From contig NC_071392.1 of NCBI RefSeq assembly GCF_022682495.2, positions 102,166,896 through 102,230,895 on the forward strand: a stretch of 64,000 nucleotides of DNA, read 5' to 3'. The position numbers were made by a program, and so were the translations under genes. Source of the stretch: Desmodus rotundus (lineage: Eukaryota; Chordata; Mammalia; Chiroptera; Phyllostomidae). This document shows positions 1-10,424 of the stretch, one piece after another (position 1 is the stretch's first letter; each line of letters starts with the position of its first letter). A model generated the notes under the pieces. It did no database searches, was not told the origin of the DNA, and saw only the letters and a program-made list of their open reading frames with translations.

Positions 1-177
1 ATGGCGAGCTGCCTGGGGTGTCTGAGTCACTTCTCATGCCTCCTTTCCCTCCAGCCACCACATTCTACCCCATCCACCCACCTAGTCACCAAATATTTAT
101 TGAGCACCCACTGAGTGCCAGGCACCTGGCAATCTCTCTTCGAATCTTCAGAAGGAACTGAATGCTGCCCCTTGATT

Positions 178-283
178 TTAGCCTAAGGACACCCAGTTTG
201 AACGATACGATAATGAATAGTTGCTGTTTGAAGCTGCCAAGGTGTGATTTGTTACGGTGGCAGCAGGAAATACGGCACAGATG
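178..283 (+). repeat. MLT1-like LTR 3' end (old fragment)
   Basis: The stretch reads like the 3' end of a mammalian MaLR LTR: a block resembling gttgctgtttgaagctgcca, then tgatttgttacggtggcagc and a short A-rich end. Only about 100 bp are recognisable. The family is assigned from memory of the MLT1 3' terminus, so the subfamily is not given. It lies in intergenic DNA with no gene association. Confidence 0.5.
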
Positions 284-339
284 AACAGGTGTGACATTCA
301 GTACATGGTGCTTAGTGAGGTGGGGGAGTAAAGGCAGAT

Positions 340-560
340 GGGAGAGCGCACACCTTGGGGCGGTTTGCAGTTTTCAACAGGGTGAACAGGCAGGGCGGGC
401 CTCCCTGGGGAGGCCACGTTTCACAGACGCCTGAAGGAGGCGAGGGCATGAGCCACCTAGATAATGGGCAAGCGTACAGGAGAGGGGACAGCAAGTGCAA
501 AAGCCCTGAGGTGGGAGGGTGCCTGGTGTGTCCTAGGCGCAGCAGGGCAGCCAGGGCGGC
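340..560 (+). repeat. Old dispersed repeat, family U (unnamed), copy 1
   Basis: One of several copies in this window of a decayed mammalian repeat. Its signature blocks are a gaggaggt-type block, then agcaagtgcaaaagccctgaggtggg-like text. The same blocks recur near 1.5, 6.6, 17.3, 47.5, 61.9 and 62.4 kb. I recognise it as a common interspersed repeat but cannot name the family. Confidence 0.45.
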
Positions 561-599
561 ACAGGGCGGGGGGGATGGAGAGAGGTGAGGTCAGGGAGG

Positions 600-1430
600 T
601 TGTGGGGAGCGCTCCAATGAGCTCCGCTGAGAGGGGCCTGGCACCGGCATCACAGGATCTTTGAGGGATGCTCTGGGCTGGAGTGCCAGCCCCATCAGAA
701 GAGCCTGCTGCTCCGACTTGAACTGACCCAAGGTCCATCCCTTTCCTTGCTCTGCCCAGCCCTGCTGAGGTCGTGCCCAGGTCACCGAAATGAGGAGGGA
801 ATGTACCCCTCCTCCCCACCCCACCCCCGCTCTTGCTTCCTGGGCCAGCCTGAAGTTATTCTCTTGGTCTCCGTGCCTGATACAGCCTGGTCCAGGCGGG
901 GTGGGCAGAGGTATCATGACCTGTCTCTCACTCCAGAACCGTCAGGCCTGGCAGGAGACGGTGGCACATCCTCCCTCGGGATCAGGGCACCCTGAGCTCG
1001 GGCAGCTGGGCTGCGGCAGAGGGCAGGGGGAAGCTTGCCACTGAGCCCCCACCGCCCCACTTGCTATGTTCTCTGACCTGACTGGAGGCTCACCTCTCTG
1101 GGCCTCAGGCGGCACAAGAGGTTGGATTCATCGGGGTCTTAGACCGACAGCCTGAAGCCACATCCTGCCCACAGGCATGTTTACAGGTTTTAAATCAGTT
1201 GCCAACACGTAAAATTTAGGAAACTTCTTGTAATACACTAGATTGCTGGCTTTTCTTGAGAAATCAAAAGATATGGTGACTGGGCTGAACGGCAACAACC
1301 GCAGCCCCACCCAGCCCACAAAGTCATTTCTGGCTCCCGTCTTGGGAGGTGGGGGTGTTCAAGCGGACAACCCTGGATGCTAATGGCCCTTCCAGCTCTG
1401 ATTTCTTACATTCATTCCACCTGCCCTTGG
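600..1430. other. Intergenic, nothing recognised
   Basis: GC-rich intergenic DNA. The short open frames overlap on both strands, show no recognisable domain and have no splice context. No RNA gene or recent mobile element is seen. Confidence 0.5.
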
Positions 1431-1434
1431 ACAG

Positions 1435-1620
1435 GGAGTCAGGGTGGGCTTCCTGGGCGAGGCAGGGTCTGAGCGGAGACCTGCAGAGTGAGCAGGGACC
1501 AGAGGAGGGGGAGAGGGGTTCCAGGTAGAGGGCACAGCCTGGGCAAAGGCCTGGAGGCTAGGGAAAGACTGGCCTGGTCAGAATGTTGCTGCAGTGTGAG
1601 GGGAGAGGGACGGGAGGGGT
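1435..1620 (+). repeat. Old dispersed repeat, family U, copy 2
   Basis: Carries the same ordered blocks as the copy near 0.4 kb: a gagcggagacctgcagag-like block, then gggcaaaggcctggaggc, then a ctggcctggtcag-like block. Divergence is high, consistent with an old mammal-wide repeat. Confidence 0.45.
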
Positions 1621-1959
1621 CTGGGAGGGTCTGAGAGGGTGCCAGGGCCCACTCACAGGCTTGTTCTGTGGGCAGTGGGGGTTCTGGGAGGTCTGAGACC
1701 AGGAGGGACAGGGTCCTCTGCACAGCCTCCCAGTCCACAGGTGTTCGTGTCTCTACATTTCAGCCTCCCTGTTTCTCTGTCCCTACTTTCTCCATCTCTG
1801 GGTCTATCTCTGTGTTGTCTTTTTATCTCTTTCCTCCTCTCCCCCCTCACCCCAGTCTATGTGTCTCTGTCTCCATCTCCCCCTCTCCCGCCTCAAGGCA
1901 TGCATACTTTCTCCCCCCAACCCCCTCCGCCACACACACTCCGAAATGGGAGTCTCCCA

Positions 1960-2395
1960 GAGGAAACATTTTCACCTCCTGGCCGCTCTGGCTGCTCCAG
2001 GACCCGAGCCTGGCCCTGGGCCCACTGGCCTCTGTCCTGGGAGGAAAACCACAGGCTTTCACTTTTCCCGCGGGGTGGGAGGGGCCTCTGCAGAGAGACA
2101 CCACTGAAGCACCACTGCTCCCCTTGAGCGCCTTCTGGTCCCTGCATCTCCCCCTGGAGAGGGATCTTCCTAAGAAGGAGAGGGGGGACGCCAGAGTGAG
2201 GGAGGCTGGGGGCTGAGAAGGGCCTGTCCAGTCCTGACTCTGTCCCTTATCTGCACAGTGCAGGCACGTAGTAGGCCCTCAACAAATGTTCTCTGGAGAG
2301 GTGGTTGATGGAGGGATGGATGGATGCCTAGGACTTAATCCTGAGAATGCTGCTCTTGGAGGAAAATTACTGGGTCATCATGATTCTGAGCTCAG
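1960..2395 (+). repeat. Inverted duplicated segment, copy A
   Basis: This segment is repeated in reverse orientation at 37078-37614 inside PTGIS intron 4. A core of about 265 bp (roughly 2020-2290) differs from the partner by about 12 substitutions and two 2-nt gaps by eye, or about 95% identity. Outside the core, similarity continues to gattctgagctcag at 2381-2395 but is lower. Copy A has only a short ggatggatgg tract where copy B has a CCAT array of about 120 bp. The sequence does not match a repeat family I can name, so it looks like a local duplication or a lineage-specific repeat. Confidence 0.8.
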
Positions 2396-2902
2396 AGGCG
2401 AACGGGCCAGCTCCACCTTCCCTCCCTCTTGGCTCCCTCACGTCCAGGGATCTCCAGGGAGAGGGTGTATCTTGCACAGAGACAAACCATGCGATGCCCT
2501 GGCGTCTGTGTAGCTTTCCACCCCCACAGTGCCCAGCGCCATGCGGTCGTGCCTGTGCCCTGTGAGCAAACAGCCATACACAGCGGAAGCCCGTGAGGCT
2601 GTATGAAATACCTCTGGCGTGCCATAGTCGGGATGGCATCAAATCACAGCAAACCTGTAGATTACTGTCATCCTTCAGATGGAGGATGGGAGACCCACCG
2701 CTAGGAAGGGACAGGGGTGGCTCTGAGCCTGAGTCCGTGTCCTCTGGCTCCTGGGCCACTGCCTTTTCAACCATAACCGCTGGTCTCAGGGTGGCCTCAA
2801 GACGAGAGCTGCTCTGTTGGGGGAGGGAAGAAAAATGGCGCTAGGCTTTCCTGGCCATTTACTATGTGCCAGACTTTCTAAGTATTATCTTATTTATCCT
2901 TC
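2396..2902. other. Intergenic, nothing recognised
   Basis: No gene, RNA or confidently named repeat is visible. Open frames here are short and overlap on both strands. Confidence 0.45.
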
Positions 2903-3275
2903 CTGAATCAGTCAAGGTGTCACCAGAAAAATAGAACCAGGGGAGAGAGAGAGAGAGAGAGAGGCAGAGATTGTGAGGACTGGCTTATCTGACAGTGGGG
3001 TCTATTTTGGCACATCTGAAACTTGCAGACAGGCCGTCAGGAAGATTGGGCTGGACATGCCACTGTCGTCTTCCTTAGGGAAGCCTCAGCTCGGCTCTGA
3101 GGCAGCCGATCGGATCAGGCCCACCCAGGTGGTCCAGGACCATCTCCGGCACATAGTCAAGACTGTAGATGTTAATCACACCTTCACAGCAGCCTCACCT
3201 GTGCCTGTGTTTGGTTGAGTGACTGGGTGCCCAAGCCCAGCCACCCTGACACGTGAACTGACCACACACCATCCC
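2903..3275 (+). repeat. Old LTR-like repeat with (GA)n tract
   Basis: Resembles an ancient mammalian LTR-type repeat that begins with a gaatcagtcaaggtgtcaccag-like head. A (GA)n run at 2943-2963 sits after the head. The body contains gttaatcacaccttcacagc-like text and the end carries a tgggtgcccaagcccagcca-like block. The family is not named with confidence. No coding capacity is seen. Confidence 0.4.
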
Positions 3276-4274
3276 AGAAGCCTGGAAGGCGGGGACCATA
3301 TCGCTTCCATTTGGGGTGGGAAAGGTGAGGCTTATTGAACAGCTGCTAGGGAAAGAACCAAGTTCAGAGCAGGGCTGGGTGCCTCCAGGCCCGAGTCCTC
3401 ACCACCCTGCAGTTAGTCTTGGCACCCTCCTCACTGGTCTATGCCGGGACAGTGGGGAACGGAGGCAGGAATCCCACTCAAGTCATAGGTCAGAAACTAA
3501 ATGGTCCATTTTAGATCCAATGCCATGTTTTCCTATAGAATAGAGAAAGACTTTGGGGTATGGACTGAGTGGTTAAGGCGGGAGCAGCTCAAATTGTCCA
3601 AGGAGCAGAGAGAATGTCAGTGCGGGTGCTAGTGAGAGGCAAGTGGAAATAGATGAAATCAGAGAGGCGGCAGGGGCCAGGCACCCAGGGCCTTGAGAGA
3701 CATTAGTGTTATTATTTGTACAGTGATGCGTTAGAATGACCATTATCCTCTGACAATGGATGGGAGGGGCCCAGGAAGGCGGTGAGCATTCCGTACATGT
3801 GGCCGAATGGCCAGCTGCCAGATGAGTGACTGAGGAGCTTATTGTCCGAAACTCGGGGGTCTTAGGAGAAGAAGGGAGACCCGGACCAACTGCTGCGCAC
3901 ACCCCAGGGAGCAGCCTCCCAGAGGCCGTCCCGACCACTGGGAACCAGCTGGGCCCACTCAGCCCACCCAGCCTCTAAAGAATCTTAAAACCACTCAATA
4001 ACACATGGGTAGATTCTCCTTCTAAGAAATTAAGCATTATACTTGAGGCTATGAATCCCTCACCTTGCTCCAACCCTCCCCAGGCCCTTCCCAGCCTTGT
4101 TTTTCTCCTTAGCACTTAGCACCCTCCTGCACTGATTGATGTCTTGTTTATTTCTTGTCTGTTGCCCCCTCCAGGATGTCAGATCCACCTGGGCAGATAT
4201 TTTTTATTCCCCCCCCTCCCCCCGCTGCTGCATCCCTAGTGTCTAGCACAGTGTCTGGCAGAGAGTGGGTGTTT
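3276..4274. other. Intergenic; weak old repeat traces
   Basis: A minus-strand trace of the unnamed family U is possible at about 3590-3720 (a cagggccttgagaga-like block). At 4080-4275 the text resembles an old repeat ending in the common tttaataaatatgtgtgaa tail. No gene is seen. Confidence 0.35.
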
Positions 4275-4289
4275 AATAAATATGTGTGA
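4275..4289 (+). repeat. Target-site duplication, left, of HAL1 copy 1
   Basis: aataaatatgtgtga matches aataaatatgtatga at 5710-5724 in 14 of 15 positions. The pair brackets the HAL1 element, as expected for target-primed reverse transcription. Confidence 0.7.
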
Positions 4290-5709
4290 ACTTCCAGACA
4301 AGATGGAGGTGTAGATACACTTTGCCTCCTTGCACAACCAAAAGAAGGACAATAACAAATTTAAAAACAAAAAGCAACCAAAACTGCCAGAAAAATCGAA
4401 CTGTATGGAAGTCCGACAACCAAGGAGTTAAAGAAGAAACATTCAGCCAGACTGGTGTGCTGAGACAAAGAAATATGGCCCAAATGAAAGAGCATATCAA
4501 AACTCCAGAAAAATAACTAAGCGATGAAGAGATAGCCAACCTATCAGATGCAGAATTCAAAACACTGGCAATCAGGATGCTCACAGAAATGGGTGAGTAT
4601 GGTCACAAAATAGAGGAAAAAGTGAAGGCTATGCAAGGTGAAATAAAGAAAAATAGACAGAGAACCAAGAGTGAAGGGAAGGAAACCAGGATTCAAATAA
4701 ATGGTTTGGACCAGAAGGAAGAAATATACATTCAACCAGAACAGAATGAAGAAACAAGAATTAAAAAAAATGAGAGGCTTAGGCACCTCCAGGACAACTT
4801 TAAACATTCCAACATCCAAATCATAGGGCTGCCAGAAGGAGAAGAGGAAGAGTAAGAAATTGAAAACTTATTGGAAAAAATAATGAAGGAGAACTTCCCC
4901 AATCTGGCAAAAGAAATAGACTTCCAGGAAGTCCAGGAAGCTCAGAGAGTCCCAAAGAAGTGGGACCCAAGGAAGCACATGCCAAGGCACATCATAATTA
5001 CATTAGCCAAGATTAAAGAAAAGGAGAGAATCTTAAAAGCATCAAGAGAAAAGGAGACAGTTACCTCCAAAGGAGTTCCCATAAGACTATCAGCTGATTT
5101 CTCAAAAGAAACCTTACAGGCAAGAAGGGACTGGAAAGTAGTATTCGAAGTCATGAAAGGCAAGGACCTATATCCAAGATTACTGTATCCAGCAAAGCTT
5201 TCATTTAGAATGGAAAGGCAGATAAAGTGCTTCCCAGATAAAGTCAAGTTAAAGGAATTCATCACCACCAAGCCCTTATTACATGAAATGTTAAAGGGAT
5301 TTATCTAAGAAAAAGAAGATCAAAAATATGAACAGTAAAATGATAACAAACTCATGACTATCAACAACCACACATAAAACAAAAACAAACGAAGCAAACA
5401 ACTAGAACAGGAACAGAACCACAGAAATTGAGGTCACATGGAGGGTTACCAGTGGGGAGGGGAAGAGGGGAAAATGGGGGGGGAAGTACAGGGAATAGAA
5501 GCATAAATGGTAGGTACGAAATAGACAGGTTGAAGTTAAGAATAGAATAGGAAATGGAGGAGCCAAAGAACTTATGTGTATGACCCATGGACATGAACTA
5601 AGGTGGGGGAATGCTGGTGGGAGGGGGCATGCCGGGCGGAGGGGAATAAAGGGGAGAAAAAAATGAGACAACTGTAATAGCATGATCAATAAAATATACT
5701 TTAAAAATA
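4290..5709 (+). mobile_element. HAL1 (ORF1-only LINE) copy 1, short 5' UTR, decayed
   Basis: A LINE-type insertion that goes straight from ORF1 to a 3' UTR of about 370 nt, with no ORF2. That is the defining layout of HAL1 (half-L1). The 5' end reads caagatggaggtg, close to the start of the second copy, so the element looks full length. The tail is A-rich with an aataaa signal, and 14/15 target-site duplications flank it. Its 5' UTR is about 190 nt and lacks the GC-rich module present in the copy at 18.2-20.1 kb. ORF1 is broken by stops. Such elements depend on reverse transcriptase supplied by L1. Confidence 0.85.
4478..5308 (+). pseudogene. HAL1 ORF1p, inactivated copy
   Basis: Encodes an L1 ORF1p-like RNA-binding protein: a lysine/glutamate-rich coiled-coil N-terminal half, then an RRM/C-terminal domain region with motifs such as RLRHLQDN, GLPEGEEEE, RVPKKWDPRK and PRHIIITLAKIKEKERIL. 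Reading from the ATG in atggcccaaatg, in-frame TAA codons occur at about 4514-4516 (after HIKTPEK) and about 4853-4855 (after EGEEEE), so it cannot give a full protein. The C-terminal domain (4871-5308) remains open. It retains 47 codons that are deleted from the copy on the minus strand at 18.6-19.3 kb. Confidence 0.85.
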
Positions 5710-5724
5710 AATAAATATGTATGA
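5710..5724 (+). repeat. Target-site duplication, right, of HAL1 copy 1
   Basis: aataaatatgtatga, partner of 4275-4289 with a single mismatch. Confidence 0.7.
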
Positions 5725-5749
5725 GCTAGATGAATGAATGAATTAGTTA

Positions 5750-6375
5750 AGAATGAACAACCTCTATCTGCATCCCAAGCCTTCACCTATCCCCAGAGGT
5801 AACCGATCTTATTTATCTTAGAAATGAGCGCGTCCAGAGTTTACTCCGGTGGCTTGAAAATAGGGGCAACTTTGCCCCCAGGGCACATTTGGCCATGTCC
5901 GATGACATTTTGGCTGTTACTCCTGGGGGAGTGGTGCTCTTGGCATCTAACAGGTGGAAGCCAGGGATGCTGCTAGACATTCTACAAAGCCCGCGGCGGC
6001 CCCCACGACAACGCACCCTCTTGCCCCGAATGTCCACGGTGCCCTGGCTGAGGCCTTATTCTATGCAGCCACGCCAGTTTAGATGGACTTGCAGGAAAGA
6101 CAGATTTTTTTTTGGTGTGTTTTTAAATAAGTGACATCATGTTGTCTATATCATTCCGTGTTTGCCTTTCTGTCTTAATAACAAATCTTGGAGATTGTCA
6201 CGCCAGCCTAGGCAGACCGCCCCGTCCTTTTCAGCAGCAGTGCATTCCAGAAGATGAGCCAACCGCAGTTTTCTTAGCCGGTGCCCCACCCCCGCGGACA
6301 TGGAGATCATTTCTGGGTTTTGATGATCGCAAACACTGCTTCCATAAATATGTTTGGATTTTCATGTACATGAGC
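5750..6375 (-). repeat. Old L1M-like fragment interrupted by MER5A
   Basis: The outer parts (5750-5830 and about 6055-6375) resemble the antisense of an old L1 3' region: a ccccagaggtaaccga-like block, then a tgcattccagaaga/ccataaatatg block. The inner part is a MER5A insertion, so the arrangement is nested and the MER5A is younger. There is a run of about 18 T at 6387-6404 just beyond. Confidence 0.45.
5850..6045 (+). mobile_element. MER5A (hAT-Charlie, non-autonomous DNA transposon)
   Basis: Contains the characteristic MER5A order: gccccCaGGGcacatttGGC, then gatgacattttggctgttac, then ctcttggcatctaacaggtg, then agccagggatgctgctagac, ending near a gtccacggtgccctggctg block. Non-coding and long inactive. 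Confidence 0.75.
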
Positions 6376-6524
6376 CAATCATTCATTTTTTTTTTTTTTT
6401 TTTTCACTTCAGCCAGGTTGAGCTGGGATTTGAGCTCTTGCCACAAAGCACCTGGGAACTCGGAAGAGACTTGAACAAGATTATCTCAAAGAACCCTGTA
6501 GCTCAGATAGTCCCTGAATCCCGT
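6046..6524. other. Intergenic; T-rich and L1M-like debris
   Basis: Apart from the L1M-like debris already described and a poly(T) run at about 6387-6404, no gene is recognisable. A 111-codon open frame here reads through poly(T) and has no domain. Confidence 0.4.
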
Positions 6525-6662
6525 TGGAGGAGGTGCCCTCTCTGAGAAGGCAAGGAGCTCAGGAAGAGGCTTGGCGGAGAGAGGGAGGGGTGCCAGGTGG
6601 AAGGGACAGCCAGAGCAAAGGTCTAGAGGCAGGGGGGTGAGGGATAAGCCCGGCCTGGTCAC
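6525..6662 (+). repeat. Old dispersed repeat, family U, copy 3
   Basis: Shows the ctctgagaaggc, gaagaggcttgg, gccagagcaaaggtctagag and cccggcctggtcac blocks in the same order as the other copies of this unnamed family. Confidence 0.4.
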
Positions 6663-6770
6663 TGCAGATGCGGTCCCCAGACCAGCAGCAGCAGCATTGC
6701 CTGGAGACAAATCCGAAAAGCAGAAGCTCAGGCCCTGCCCCAGACGTACTGAGTCAGAACCTGCTTTGTA
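6663..6770 (-). repeat. hAT-Charlie-like MER fragment
   Basis: Order of blocks: cagaccagcagcagcagcat, then aggccctgccccagacgtac, then tgagtcagaacctgctttgt. This is the antisense of a common MER5B/MER58-type non-autonomous hAT repeat. A related sense copy is at 9300-9480 and another at about 44325-44520. Confidence 0.45.
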
Positions 6771-8149
6771 ACAAGACCCCCAGCTGTTTCGGATGCACAG
6801 TAAAGATGGAGAAGAACCAGTCTCAGCTTAGAAACACCCAGGAACAGGTTTTTATCCCACCCGAGATAAGAGTGGCCCTAATGGTCGCTTCTCTCTGTGT
6901 TCCCAGCTCTCAAACGCCCTCCAACACTCTCCACCCTGGTGGAAGAACAAAGAGGGAAAAGAAAAGGCAAACACAGCGCTGATGTCATTAACCGTTCAAG
7001 TGATGGCTAACAGGCACGTATCTCTTTCATGAACTCAATTTCGTAGCCAAAACATGCGTAAGGCCCCAGGCAATTCTCCCACCAAGACGTGCAAGCTCTA
7101 GGGGTCATGCAAGCCTAGAGGTCAAAGGTGACATTTCAGACACATAAAGGACAGTCAGCAGTAAAACCGGATGAAGGAGGAGGGCTCTTATTCTCCAGCG
7201 TCTGGGGGAAGAACCCAGCAGCAGGGGCCTGTCGTTCTGACTGAGAGCCAAGGTCACTGTGGCTTAAACTGCCAGGACCTTGACTTTGATCCCTCAGCTC
7301 AGCCAGAGGCCTGGCCACCATCAATCCACTGTCTAGCGGCCCAGTTTCACAGCAGCCATCTGTATAAACAAAGTACTTTTGGGTCTAGAAAAGTGCCTTC
7401 TACTCTGGGAAAGATTTTTTGACTTAATTGTCCCCTTACTCCAACCCCCATGCTTCAAAGGGTCATGGCCGCAAACAAGAAACAGCATTTTACTCTGCGC
7501 CCCTTCAGAACGCAAAACCGCACTTGAATTCCTTGCCTCTCTGAGGAGATGACGGTGTTGCCACTGGGTCCTCAGCTGGATGGCTTTGGATGTCAAGCTG
7601 AGGGGACAGGCGTCCTGGGTTTCAACTATTTTCTCCTGATCACTGACCTTTGGCCTCTGGCCTTGACCTTTCCCTGGATTCTGTCTCCCCAAATCTCATG
7701 GATCCACCTCTAAGCTTCCATCTGCCCACACAGGAAGGAAAAGAGAGCTCATGGTATAAATATTTAGCTTGAAGGTCTTGGAGGGAGGCTTGAGAGGTTC
7801 CGGCAGTGGGGTTCCAGGCTCGGCTGACCTCACAGCATCTCCCGTTGCTGCCATCTTGGTCCTTCCTGCTTGTCCTCAAGGCTCCATCTCCCCAGCCCCA
7901 CCCTCCGCAGCAATCAATGGTGGCTCCCAAGGGAGGCTGGGTGGTGGTGGATGAATTTGGATCCCCTACCATCTCCACCACTGCTCCCAAAACTGTTCCC
8001 AGGAAACACACAGTCAAAGTGAATGCAGTTCACCTCCTTAGCAGGCCTCCCTTGGACCAGACTGCTGCCCAAGTCTGTCCCATAGAGACAGCCTGGTCTG
8101 CCACTGGTCTACGCAGCAGAGGTTAATGCCCGGAGCTCCGAGCCAGACC
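6771..8149. other. Intergenic, nothing recognised
   Basis: No gene, RNA or confident repeat. Open frames of up to 125 codons overlap on both strands near 7.64-8.1 kb. They have no domain, no conserved composition and no splice context. Confidence 0.4.
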
Positions 8150-8245
8150 TGAGTCCGAATCCTGCTGCTTCCTAGCCAGATACTCCTGGGCAAGGTGCTT
8201 TGGCTCTCTGTGCCTGCATTTCCTCCATGCAGAATGAGGCTAAGG
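8150..8245 (+). repeat. MIR fragment
   Basis: Follows the MIR consensus order: gcctgagtccgaatcctgct-like head, then gggcaaggtgctttggctct, then a gcctgcatttcctccatgca-like block. Confidence 0.5.
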
Positions 8246-8475
8246 CAGTGGGTCCTAACTGGGGGTGATTGTGCCCCCTGGGGACATTTGCATTGTCTGG
8301 AGACATTTTGGGTTGTCACCTCTGGGAGAGGCTGCTATTGGCATCTACTGGGGAGAGACCAGGGATGCTTCTAAATCTCCTACAGTGCACAGGACAGCCC
8401 CAAGACACAAAATTCTCCAGGACAGACGTCAATAGTGTCAAAGTTATGAAACCTGGTACAGTGACCCCCACCCCA
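8246..8475 (+). mobile_element. MER5A (hAT-Charlie)
   Basis: Nearly complete: gtgccccctggggacatttg, tctggagacattttgggttg, tattggcatctactggggag, accagggatgcttctaaatc and gtgcacaggacagccccaag appear in MER5A order. Better preserved than the copy at 5850-6045. Confidence 0.8.
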
Positions 8476-8837
8476 TAGGGGTGTTGGAAGGATGAAGGTC
8501 ACACAACAGTTAACACAGGCAGAGGCTTGTACTGCTATGTGCCAGATCCATGGCTGCTAAAGTAGTTACCATCCTCCTCCCTGCGGACTGCCTCCTCTTC
8601 TCTCCAGCCCCATTTCCTAGCACAACTCCAGGGGGCGCCCTTCAGGGTGTAGTGTACAGAAATGGTGCCACCTGCTGCTGCGCAAAGAAGACACCTCGCC
8701 TAAGCCCGTTTCCACATCCTGACCCCAGGCCCCTGGCCCAGAGTCCTGCAGCGGTCTCCCTGCCTCGGGCTGCTGCCCTTCATCGCGTCTTCCACACCAC
8801 AGCCACAGTGAACCCCTCACAACCAGTGGGGGGTCCC
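8476..8837. other. Intergenic, nothing recognised
   Basis: Short stretch between MER5A and a bat SINE with no recognisable feature. Confidence 0.45.
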
Positions 8838-9054
8838 AAAAGATTTCATTTATTTACTTTTAGAGAGAGGGGAAGGAAGGGAGAAAGAGAGGGAGAGAAA
8901 CATGTATTTATGAGAGATACATCGGTTGCCTCTCACACGCTCCCAAATGGGGAACTGGCCCACAACCCAGGCATGTGCCCCGACTGGGAGTTGAACTGGT
9001 GACCTTTCAGTTTGCAGGCCTGTGATCAATCCACTGAACCACACTGGCCAGGGC
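8838..9054 (-). mobile_element. Bat tRNA-derived SINE (Ves-like)
   Basis: On the minus strand it starts gccctggccagtgtggttca, with an A-box-like tgtggttcagtgg, a B-box-like gttcaactcccag, the body gcacatgcctgggttgtgg-like, a pyrimidine-rich tail and an aaataaatgaaatctttt end. Flanking ctcacaaccagtgg and ctcataacctgtgg (11 of 14 identical) look like diverged target-site duplications. The tRNA-like head is part of the SINE, not a tRNA gene. Confidence 0.85.
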
Positions 9055-9084
9055 TCATAACCTGTGGTTTTTGAGTGCTAAGGT

Positions 9085-9265
9085 TGTCCTAACTTCTTTA
9101 TGTGTATTATCTTACTTAATCCTCAGAGGAACCCTGAAAAGCAAGTACTAAGACTATCTCTCCTTTCTAGAGGAGGGGAAACTGAGGCTCAGAGAGGTGC
9201 AGTAACTGGGCCAAAGTCACACAGCAAGTTAAGTGGCAGAGCTGGGATTTGCAACCAGGTTTGAC
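9085..9265 (-). repeat. MIR
   Basis: Antisense MIR: tgtattatcttacttaatcc, gaggggaaactgaggctcag, aaagtcacacagcaagttaa, gtggcagagctgggatttgc in order. Old and non-coding. Confidence 0.7.
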
Positions 9266-9299
9266 TGAGTCCAGACCTTTCAACTGGAATCATCTCTGT

Positions 9300-9480
9300 A
9301 CTCACTAAAATAGCAGATGTGCTTCAGAATCACCTCGCGGTGGGGGGGTCTGTTAAAATGGAGAGCCCGTCTATAGTGGACCCCAGGAACGTGCATTTTG
9401 ACAACCTCCTCCCAGCCCTCCCCCACCCCCACCGCCTGGGGTGATTCTGAGGCTAATGGTCTGTGCACCACACCTGGAAA
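9300..9480 (+). repeat. hAT-Charlie-like MER fragment
   Basis: Contains gtgcttcagaatcacctcgc, ctgttaaaatggagagcccg, ggaacgtgcattttgacaac and tggtctgtgcaccacacctg in the order of MER5B/MER58-type repeats. The subfamily is not assigned. Confidence 0.45.
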
Positions 9481-10420
9481 AAGACTCCCAGATCCTGTTT
9501 TCCTCCTCCTAAAACCATCAATTGCTCCCTTTCCCCCTGAGAACTGCATTTAAAGTTTGGGGCACGTAACTCTTGCTCCTTCGCCTTAGTTTTTGAGTTT
9601 GCGGCCTGTCTCTCACGCCTGGGCATCAGCACGGGCCACATCCCCTGTTTGCAACGCGCCGCCAGCCTTCCCTCTCCCTCCGTGGTTTCTGCAGGGGCTG
9701 GGCTGGGAGTTAGGAGTCCTGGGTCTTAGCCTCGTCGGCAGCATCACACAGTAGAAATTTGGACACGGTCTTCACTCTTTTGGGGCCTCAGCGTCTCCAC
9801 TGGAGCCATGAGGATTTGACTAGATGCTGGCTCTGGGAACAGAGGTGTCCGGCCGAGGGTCTCACCACCACAGCCAGGCGTCCGAGCCACCCCACTTCCT
9901 GGCAGGTGCTCAGCGCTAAGCCATGCTGCGGCACAGTTCCAAGGAAGTCCCGCACAGCAACTTCTTTTGCCAGGTCAGTTTTTCCCCACCTTATCTCCAG
10001 CCGCTTGTTCATAATATTCAGACACTTGGCCTCGAGCTGAGAAATCTGGTGACTCAGAGAGAAAGCAGCTACAGCCGGCCCCGATCCCTGAACCCTCTGC
10101 CCCTGAAAGGGAGGTGCCCTCCCAGCCAGAGAAATGTACTCTCCCCACCAGCAGCCCTTCGTGGAGGGAGGAGAAAACAGGCCCAGAGAGGAGAAACGAC
10201 CTCCCTAAAGACACACAGCCAGCCCGTAGTACGCGTGCGTTACACGTTTACTGAGCACCTACTTGGTGGAAGTCCCATGACAGGTGCTGGGAGACAGCGG
10301 TGACCAGGACAGAGCAGGGAGCTGTCCTTGTGGGGATTTGAGTCGTGGCCGAAGAGTCTTGATCACATTCGAAGCTAACACAGAGCTCTCTTCATGGGCT
10401 GGTCGCCATTTTAAACGCTC
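9481..10420. other. Intergenic, nothing recognised
   Basis: No gene or RNA. A MIR-like gaggagaaacgacctccctaaagacac trace is visible near 10180-10210. Confidence 0.4.
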
Positions 10421-10424
10421 TGTG

